From positions 1-5,181 of the forward strand of contig JBEVLT010000225.1 of assembly GCA_040509055.1 (NCBI GenBank): a stretch of 5,181 nucleotides of DNA, written 5' to 3'. The translations under genes were made by a program, and so were the position numbers. The notes beneath the pieces were generated by a model. The model had not been told where the DNA came from, searched no databases, and saw only the letters and a list, made by a program, of their open reading frames with translations. Shown piece by piece: positions 1 through 5,181 of the stretch; position 1 is the stretch's first letter; each line of letters starts with the position of its first letter. The DNA comes from JAJKIP01 sp040509055. GTDB taxonomy: Bacteria > Bacteroidota > Bacteroidia > Chitinophagales > Chitinophagaceae.

Positions 1-73
1 ATATGAGAAAGCTTCCAAAACAGGATTTACATTTTTGAAAATACATGGTTTCTTTCACCTCTTCGCCAGCCTC

Positions 74-81
74 TATTTTTG
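74..81 (+). promoter_or_regulatory. Putative -7 promoter element for rbsK
   Basis: TATTTTTG is an exact match to the Bacteroidota primary-sigma -7 consensus TAnnTTTG. It lies 36 bases before the rbsK start codon, giving a predicted 5' leader of roughly 30 bases. The -33 element is weak: TTTC at 53-56 or 49-52 lies at acceptable spacing (17 or 21 bases), but neither is a clean TTTG. A second, poorer -7-like match (CATTTTTG) sits at 30-37. The rest of 1-117 shows no recognisable gene, so the transcription unit probably begins here, although the upstream context is outside the window. Confidence 0.45.
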
Positions 82-117
82 GTAAGACGATTATTCAACC
101 TAAACTATTGCTAACAT

Positions 118-1062
118 ATGAATGCAAAGAAGATCATTGTCATTGGCAGCACCAACATGGACATGGTTGTAAAAACAGACCATATCCCTGTTCCCGGCGA
201 AACGGTATTATCCGGTTCTTTCTTTATGAACCCAGGCGGTAAGGGCGCCAACCAGGCCGTGGCAGTAGCCAGGCTGGGGGGCGAAGTAATCTTTGTCTCA
301 AAGCTGGGCAACGACATTTTCGGCAAACAATTCTCCCGCTTATTCAGCGACGAAGGAATCGATACCACCTATATTCTATCTGACGAAGATGTTCCTTCCG
401 GCGTAGCGCTCATCACCGTAGACAGCGCCGGTGAGAACAGCATCGTGGTAGCATCCGGCGCCAACGCTTACCTGAACCCGGAGGATATCGAAGCAGCCCA
501 GGCCGAAATAGCCAAGGCAGGATTTGTGCTGCTGCAGCTGGAAATACCCATGGATACAGTACACTTTGTAGTGAACTACGCTGCTTCCAAGGGCATCCGG
601 GTAATCCTGAATCCCGCTCCTGCCAATACCCTTATTCCCGGGTTGCTGGAAAAGATCGACATCCTTACGCCTAATAAAACAGAGGCCGGTATGATCTCCG
701 GCGTAAGTGTGACCAATCTTGAAACTGCGAAGAAGGCCGCCAAAGCCATCTGCAGCAAGGGCGTGAAAAATGTAGTGGTAACCATGGGCCCGCTCGGCGC
801 GGTGATCTGCCAGGAAGGCAAATGCTCCGTGGTAGCCGCCCAGCAGGTGGAAACGGTGGATACCACGGCCGCCGGTGATGTATTCAACGGTGCATTAGCC
901 GTAGCGCTGTCGGAAGGTAAAGACCTGGAGGAGGCGGTCAGGTTTGCCTGCGAAGCAGCGGCCTTATCTGTCACGCGGCTCGGTGCACAATCTTCCATCC
1001 CTTATCGCAATGAGCTGATCGCACAGAAATTAGATATCGCCAGTTTCAGGAGCGACAATTAA
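118..1062 (+). CDS. rbsK: Ribokinase (PfkB family carbohydrate kinase)
   Basis: This cytoplasmic enzyme phosphorylates D-ribose with ATP to ribose 5-phosphate, feeding the pentose phosphate and nucleotide pathways. At 314 residues it is the usual ribokinase length. Visible motifs in order are: the N-terminal strand with STNMD (11-15), contributing sugar-binding Asn13 and Asp15; the first PfkB signature GGKGANQAV (40-48), typical of ribokinases; KLGNDIFG (62-69); LNPAPA (164-169); TPNKTEA (184-190); and the second PfkB signature DTTAAGD (248-254), holding the anion hole and the catalytic base Asp254. The C-terminal GAQSSIP (289-295) matches the monovalent-cation site region. The start at 118 gives the canonical N-terminus immediately before the first beta strand. 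No Shine-Dalgarno is present, as is normal in Bacteroidota. The permease gene follows after 40 bases, which suggests co-transcription. Related PfkB kinases such as deoxyribokinase or fructokinase are less likely given the GGKGANQAV and DTTAAGD forms. Confidence 0.93.
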   Translation: MNAKKIIVIGSTNMDMVVKTDHIPVPGETVLSGSFFMNPGGKGANQAVAVARLGGEVIFVSKLGNDIFGKQFSRLFSDEGIDTTYILSDEDVPSGVALITVDSAGENSIVVASGANAYLNPEDIEAAQAEIAKAGFVLLQLEIPMDTVHFVVNYAASKGIRVILNPAPANTLIPGLLEKIDILTPNKTEAGMISGVSVTNLETAKKAAKAICSKGVKNVVVTMGPLGAVICQEGKCSVVAAQQVETVDTTAAGDVFNGALAVALSEGKDLEEAVRFACEAAALSVTRLGAQSSIPYRNELIAQKLDIASFRSDN

Positions 1063-1102
1063 GCCGGCTCCTGCTATTTTATAACACGAAAATTGCTGCC
1101 AT

Positions 1103-2107
1103 ATGTTTATAGTCGAAAGCTATCCTTTAGCTATTCTCTTCTGTTTCGTTACCATGCTTTGCTGGGGCTCCTGGGCCAACACGCAAAAGCTGGTCACCGG
1201 TAAATGGCGTTTCGAGCTGTTTTACTGGGATTATGTTATCGGTATCCTGTTGTTTTCTCTTGTTGCTGCATTTACGCTGGGTAGTAATGGAGAACAGGGC
1301 CGCGGTTTTATCGCCGATCTGCAACAGGCCAGCTCCTCCAATATCGGCAGCGCCTTTCTCGGCGGCATCATCTTCAACCTGGCAAACATCCTGCTAACGG
1401 CTGCCATTGCTATTGCCGGTATGTCAGTGGCCTTCCCGGTAGGGATCGGCATTGCGTTGCTGCTGGGTGTTGTTGTCAACTACCTGAGCATGCAGAAGGG
1501 CGACCCGGTCATGTTGTTTGCAGGTGTGACGTTGGTGGCACTGGCCATTATCCTGAATGCTGTTGCCTATAAAAAAACAGCAGCCACCACGCAAAAGCCG
1601 GGTACCAAAGGCATCGTTCTTTCCGTAGTAGCCGGCGTGCTCATGTCTTTCTTTTACCGCTTTATTGCAGCGGCCATGGACCTCAATAATTTCGAAAGCC
1701 CCGAGCCACAGAAAATGACCCCTTATACAGCCTTTTTCATTTTCGCTACCGGTATTCTCGCCAGTAATTTCCTGTTCAATACCATCATGATGAGGCGCCC
1801 GCTGGAAGGAGCCCCGGTTACATACCGGGACTATTTCAAAGGCAAATTCTCCCTGCATCTTGTCGGTATCCTGGGGGGTACCATCTGGGGTATCGGTAAT
1901 CTTTTCAACCTGATCGCTGCCGGCAAGGCCGGGCCGGCTATTTCTTATGGCCTGGGCCAGGGGGCTACACTCGTAGCCGCCATCTGGGGTGTGCTGGTCT
2001 GGAAGGAATTTAAAAATTCAGGTAAACAGGTTTCCTGGCTGCTTGCCGGTATGTTCCTCTTTTTCCTGGCAGGCCTGGCACTCATCATTTATGCAGGGAA
2101 GGCCTGA
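1103..2107 (+). CDS. DMT-superfamily sugar/ureide permease, probable ribose importer
   Basis: This is a 334-residue hydrophobic inner-membrane protein with about ten predicted helices (roughly 6-26, 42-60, 82-104, 107-129, 135-155, 169-191, 208-230, 250-272, 275-299, 310-331). The N-terminus FIVES followed by WGSWANTQKL (21-30) resembles the opening of the ureide permease/GRP sugar-uptake group of the drug/metabolite transporter superfamily. The two halves look related: GGIIFNLANI (87-96) followed by AGMS, and GGTIWGIGNLFNL (258-270) followed by AGKAG, occupy equivalent places, as expected of the internal duplication in this superfamily. There is no signal peptide and no ATP-binding partner, so it is a secondary carrier. 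Its position 40 bases after ribokinase suggests that it imports ribose or a related compound from the periplasm. The substrate is inferred from context; automated pipelines may name such proteins multidrug transporters. The start ATG at 1103 places the first helix directly after a short polar stretch. Confidence 0.8.
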   Translation: MFIVESYPLAILFCFVTMLCWGSWANTQKLVTGKWRFELFYWDYVIGILLFSLVAAFTLGSNGEQGRGFIADLQQASSSNIGSAFLGGIIFNLANILLTAAIAIAGMSVAFPVGIGIALLLGVVVNYLSMQKGDPVMLFAGVTLVALAIILNAVAYKKTAATTQKPGTKGIVLSVVAGVLMSFFYRFIAAAMDLNNFESPEPQKMTPYTAFFIFATGILASNFLFNTIMMRRPLEGAPVTYRDYFKGKFSLHLVGILGGTIWGIGNLFNLIAAGKAGPAISYGLGQGATLVAAIWGVLVWKEFKNSGKQVSWLLAGMFLFFLAGLALIIYAGKA

Positions 2108-2110
2108 CGA

Positions 2111-2142
2111 TTGGCTAACGGTTAATGCTCTATACAATTTTG
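2111..2142 (+). promoter_or_regulatory. Putative promoter for the susC/susD pair
   Basis: TTG at 2111-2113 and CAATTTTG at 2135-2142 resemble the Bacteroidota -33 (TTTG/TTG) and -7 (TAnnTTTG) elements, with a 21-base spacer. The -7 has one mismatch at its first base. The predicted start of transcription falls near 2145-2150, about 20 bases before the susC ATG. A small imperfect palindrome TAAC-G-GTTA (2116-2124) lies between the two elements, where an operator could sit. This would allow the receptor pair to be transcribed separately from, and more strongly than, the kinase and permease genes. It rests on motif resemblance only. Confidence 0.35.
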
Positions 2143-2158
2143 CTCATTCTTCAAATTG
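2135..2158 (+). repeat. Inverted repeat overlapping the susC -7 element
   Basis: CAATTT (2135-2140) is the reverse complement of AAATTG (2153-2158). The stem can be extended by G2142-C2152 if T2141 bulges, leaving a loop of about nine bases. It overlaps the predicted -7 element and the presumed transcription start, so it could be a regulator-binding palindrome. An RNA hairpin is less likely because the left arm would probably not be transcribed. The arms are short and AT-rich, so chance is possible. Confidence 0.3.
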
Positions 2159-2165
2159 TCTGCTT

Positions 2166-5102
2166 ATGAAACATCTATTTTTCGCGATCAGATTAGTGGC
2201 ACTGTTGTGCATGATTTCGCCGGCTGCCTTTGCACAGGGGCTGGTGAACGGAAAAGTAACCTCCCAACAGGGAGAACCGCTCAGCGGGGTAAACGTGACG
2301 GTAAAAGGAACCACGACGGGCGCACGCACCGATGCCGGCGGAAGCTTTTCCATTGCTGTTCAAAAAGGCCAGGTATTGAATTTTTCTTTCGTCGGGTACG
2401 AACCGGCGGAGCTAACCTATGAAGGACAAACCAGTCTTTCCCTGCAGCTGAAAGTGGCCTACGGTACGCTGGAAGAAGTGGTAGCCATCGGGTACGGCGC
2501 TGTTACCAAAAAAGAAGTGACCGGCTCGGTGGTAACGGTAAAGGCCAGGGATTTCAACAAAGGGGATATGAGCAATCCCATGGGGTTGATCCAGGGAAAA
2601 GTACCGGGCCTGACGGTGACCAAGGCCGGTGGCGGCGATCCCAACGCGGGATACCAGATCCAGCTGCGCGGGCTTAATACGCTCTCGGCCGGCAAAAGCC
2701 CGCTGATCATTGTGGATGGCGTTATGGACGCCAACATTGCCATGCTCGATCCCAACCAGATCGAGTCCATCGATGTGCTGAAAGACGGATCGGCTGCGGC
2801 TATTTATGGCACACGGGCCACCAACGGTGTGATACTGATCACAACAAAGCGTGCCGATATCGGCGATGTGAAGTACGAGATCAATGCTTTTGTTTCTACC
2901 GAAAAAATTGCAGAAGACAACCGGTACCTGTCGGGGGATGAGTACCGGCAGGCCATCAAAGACTATTATCCCACCCGCACCTATCTCGATAAAGGGCAGT
3001 CTACAGACTGGATGGACCAGGTTACCCAAAGTCCCATCAGCCAGAATTACAGCTTTTCTGCATCCGGCGGTACGCGCAAAATCAATTTCCGGGCAAATCT
3101 TTATTACAAGTCTGACCAGGGCATTGTGAAAAATTCCGGCAATCAAACGATCACTCCCTCGCTTTTTATCAGCCAGACCGGGCTGAACGACCGGCTGAAG
3201 ATCGACTATCGCCTGATGTACTCCATGATCAAACGGAAATTCGGTAACTATGGCGCATTGGGCCAGGCCACCTGGCGCAATCCCACCGAACCGGTGTATG
3301 ATCCTGCAGATATAGCGCATGCCGGTTATTATACCGTTACCACCTCCTCGGGCTACCTGAATCCTGTGGCTATGATCGATAATGAGACCAATGACCGGGA
3401 GGATGCAAACATGATCGGCGATATCAATGCTTCGTACCGCCTGATCGACGACCTTAGGCTGATCCTGCATGGATCCTACAACAGCTTCCGCAGCTATGGC
3501 GGCACCTACAAGACCAAGTATTACCCCGAGGTAGGAACAAACGGTTATGCCACCGTGGCCTCTAATTTCAACAGCAACTATGTATTCGAGCCGGGGTTTG
3601 AATACAAAAAGAAGTTTAATGATCATAGCCTGCAGGTGATCGGCGGTTATTCCTACTATGAGAACCAGAACAACTCGCTGTCGGACTACAATTACAATTT
3701 CGACCTGGACGACTTTTCTTATTATAACATTGGATCCGGCTATGCCCTGACCAGCGGCCTGGCAGGCATGACCACCAACAAATCGCTGAATAAGCTGATC
3801 GCTTTTTATGGCCGGGTGATCTATAACTTCCGGGAAAAATACCTTCTTTCCGCATCGCTCCGCCATGAAGGGTCTTCCCGGTTTGGTCAAAACCATAAAT
3901 GGGGAAACTTCCCGGCTGTCAGCCTGGGATGGCGGATCAATGAAGAGGATTTTATCAAAAAACAGGGCTGGATATCCAACCTGAAGCTGAGGGTGGGGTA
4001 TGGTGTGACCGGCAACCAGGACATTTCCAATTATTTGTCCCTGTCGAGAATTTCGGTAAGCCCCCGCCAGTTTTATTATGCAGGCAGCTGGATCAACGCG
4101 TACCGTCCTGCCAGCAACCCCAACCCCGATCTGAAATGGGAAAAGAAGGCAGAATACAATGCAGGTCTCGATTTCGGTCTGTTCAATAACCGGATTTATG
4201 GCAGCATTGATTATTATGTCAGGAAGATATCTGACCTGCTCTGGTCGTACGCGGTGCCGGTGCCGCCAAATGTATACAACTCCACGTATGCCAATGTAGG
4301 TACGATGCAAAACAAAGGCATTGAGATTTCATTGAATGGTGATATCATCCGGTCTAATGATCTTACCCTGTCTGCCACGGTCAATTATACCCGTAACCGC
4401 AACAAGCTGCTCTCTTTTTCCGACCCATCCAGAGGGTATACGCTCCAGTACCTGAAAATAAATCCCGCAGCTACTACCTGGACGCAGCTGGTGCTCGAGG
4501 ACAAGCCGCTGGGCAATTTCATGGCGCCCGTTTTCCTGGGAGTAGATGCCAGCGGTAACGCGATCTATGAAGATGTGGATAAGAGCGGTGCGGTAAACGT
4601 GGAGTCCGAGCTGGACCGGAGGGTGGTCGGTAATGCCTATCCCAAGTTTGAGCTGGGATGGAGCACTTCGCTGCAATACAAGAACTTCGACCTGTCGTTT
4701 TTCTTCCGCGGCGTTTTCGGCCAAAGCCTGCTGAACTATGAGCGGGTTTTCTATGAGAACTGGCAACCTTTCCTGAGCGGCCGGAACATCCTGCGATCCA
4801 CGCTGACCAATACGCCGAAGTATACCGGCATCACGACCTACGATTCCCGGTTTATAGAAAAGGCATCGTTTGTCAAGCTGAACAACGTATCTATCGGGTA
4901 TACCGTGCGGTTGCCGAAAGGGAATACGATCCACTTTTTTGCGACCGGGCAAAACCTGCTGACGATCACCGATTACTCCGGTTCCGATCCTGAAGCCGTG
5001 ATCAATGACTTCAACCTGAATACGGCCACAGCCGGTACCGAGAACCTGAGCTACTATCCTTTTACCCGCACGTATACCATCGGGTTTAATTATAAATTTT
5101 AA
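2166..5102 (+). CDS. SusC/RagA-family TonB-linked outer-membrane receptor
   Basis: This 978-residue outer-membrane protein forms the TonB-powered channel of a SusCD uptake complex, with the SusD lipoprotein as its lid. Order of parts: signal peptide 1-23 with predicted cleavage AFA|QG; carboxypeptidase-regulatory-like domain about 25-98; TonB-box-like LEEVVAIGYG (102-111); plug domain about 112-229, ending in the family hallmark IESIDVLKDGSAAAIYGTRA (199-218) and NGVILITTK (220-228); then a beta barrel to the C-terminal aromatic FNYKF, with terminal Phe as expected for outer-membrane insertion. A DVDKSG motif (803-808), resembling a calcium-binding loop, precedes a conserved DRR at 817-819. 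An STN domain is absent, so direct anti-sigma signalling through this receptor is not expected. The ATG at 2166 is chosen because it starts exactly at the signal peptide (KHLFFAIRL then a hydrophobic core). An in-frame ATG at 1989 would add 59 residues overlapping the permease gene and bury the signal peptide. The ligand is not evident from the sequence; context points to ribose or ribonucleosides. Confidence 0.95.
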   Translation: MKHLFFAIRLVALLCMISPAAFAQGLVNGKVTSQQGEPLSGVNVTVKGTTTGARTDAGGSFSIAVQKGQVLNFSFVGYEPAELTYEGQTSLSLQLKVAYGTLEEVVAIGYGAVTKKEVTGSVVTVKARDFNKGDMSNPMGLIQGKVPGLTVTKAGGGDPNAGYQIQLRGLNTLSAGKSPLIIVDGVMDANIAMLDPNQIESIDVLKDGSAAAIYGTRATNGVILITTKRADIGDVKYEINAFVSTEKIAEDNRYLSGDEYRQAIKDYYPTRTYLDKGQSTDWMDQVTQSPISQNYSFSASGGTRKINFRANLYYKSDQGIVKNSGNQTITPSLFISQTGLNDRLKIDYRLMYSMIKRKFGNYGALGQATWRNPTEPVYDPADIAHAGYYTVTTSSGYLNPVAMIDNETNDREDANMIGDINASYRLIDDLRLILHGSYNSFRSYGGTYKTKYYPEVGTNGYATVASNFNSNYVFEPGFEYKKKFNDHSLQVIGGYSYYENQNNSLSDYNYNFDLDDFSYYNIGSGYALTSGLAGMTTNKSLNKLIAFYGRVIYNFREKYLLSASLRHEGSSRFGQNHKWGNFPAVSLGWRINEEDFIKKQGWISNLKLRVGYGVTGNQDISNYLSLSRISVSPRQFYYAGSWINAYRPASNPNPDLKWEKKAEYNAGLDFGLFNNRIYGSIDYYVRKISDLLWSYAVPVPPNVYNSTYANVGTMQNKGIEISLNGDIIRSNDLTLSATVNYTRNRNKLLSFSDPSRGYTLQYLKINPAATTWTQLVLEDKPLGNFMAPVFLGVDASGNAIYEDVDKSGAVNVESELDRRVVGNAYPKFELGWSTSLQYKNFDLSFFFRGVFGQSLLNYERVFYENWQPFLSGRNILRSTLTNTPKYTGITTYDSRFIEKASFVKLNNVSIGYTVRLPKGNTIHFFATGQNLLTITDYSGSDPEAVINDFNLNTATAGTENLSYYPFTRTYTIGFNYKF

Positions 5103-5113
5103 TATAATTAATT

Positions 5114-5181
5114 ATGAAGCGCTTTATATATCTGTTGCTGATGGCGGGATGCGTCTTTTCCGCCACATCGTGCACCAAGCT
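5114..5181 (+). CDS. SusD/RagB-like outer-membrane lipoprotein, 5' end only
   Basis: Only the first 22 complete codons are present; the gene runs off the window. They encode a lipoprotein signal peptide: MKR, a hydrophobic core FIYLLLMAGCVFSA, then ATSC with the probable lipidated cysteine at residue 20, followed by T-K. The SC-T-K arrangement is typical of SusD proteins, which sit on the cell surface, bind the ligand and cap the SusC barrel. An earlier cysteine (residue 13, in MAGC) would make an unusually short signal and is less likely. The start lies 11 AT-rich bases (5103-5113) after the susC stop, so the two genes are surely co-transcribed. The SusD identity rests mostly on this position, because none of the mature protein is visible. 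The surface-export acidic signal that would follow the cysteine cannot be assessed. Confidence 0.85.
   Translation, partial: MKRFIYLLLMAGCVFSATSCTK

Noticed and set aside
2..85. 27-codon stretch open from the window edge to a TAA, possibly the tail of an upstream gene
   Set aside because: It is too short to recognise and overlaps the good -7 promoter match. An open minus-strand frame from about 46 to the edge is equally unsupported, so neither can be claimed without upstream sequence.
45..242. Short + strand open frame over the rbsK start
   Set aside because: It overlaps the conserved first part of ribokinase in another frame and has no family-like features.
1062..1069. AGCCGGCT palindrome right after the rbsK stop, considered as a terminator
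   Set aside because: It has no loop and no following T-run, so it cannot form an intrinsic terminator; read-through into the permease gene is expected.
2412..4310. Long (632-codon) open frame on the minus strand, with another of 207 codons at 4329-4952 in the same frame
   Set aside because: Both are codon-aligned antisense to the unmistakable susC gene, and the openness follows from its avoidance of TTA, CTA and TCA codons. The translations show no recognisable domain.

Overview
The window looks like part of a Bacteroidota chromosome. The evidence is a SusC/RagA-type TonB-linked outer-membrane receptor followed 11 bases later by the start of a SusD-like lipoprotein, start codons without Shine-Dalgarno sequences, and a TAnnTTTG-type promoter element. 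The moderate GC content (about half) and long-loop SusC style would fit an environmental member such as a Chitinophagaceae or Sphingobacteriaceae relative, but the genus cannot be fixed from this sequence.

Layout, all on the + strand: 1-117 is non-coding leader with a good Bacteroidota -7 element (74-81). 118-1062 is a full-length ribokinase (rbsK). 1103-2107 is a ten-helix inner-membrane sugar/ureide permease of the drug/metabolite transporter superfamily. 2108-2165 is a short gap with a plausible promoter and overlapping inverted repeats. 2166-5102 is the SusC-like receptor. From 5114 to the window edge is the signal peptide of a SusD-like lipoprotein. No RNA genes, insertion sequences, CRISPR arrays or convincing terminators are visible, and no stretch over 300 bases lacks a gene.

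Together the genes read as a nutrient-uptake locus. SusC/SusD would capture a ligand at the cell surface and pull it across the outer membrane with TonB energy. The permease would carry the sugar across the inner membrane, and ribokinase would phosphorylate it to ribose 5-phosphate for the pentose phosphate pathway. The combination resembles the ribose/nucleoside utilisation (rus) loci described in Bacteroides, so ribose, a ribonucleoside or a ribose-containing glycan is the best guess for the substrate. That assignment is inferred from gene content; the receptor sequence does not itself reveal its ligand. I see no wholly new system here. The most useful leads are the substrate prediction, the type of permease, a shared ATTG-N7-ATG arrangement before three consecutive genes, and a marked codon-usage difference between the receptor gene and its neighbours.
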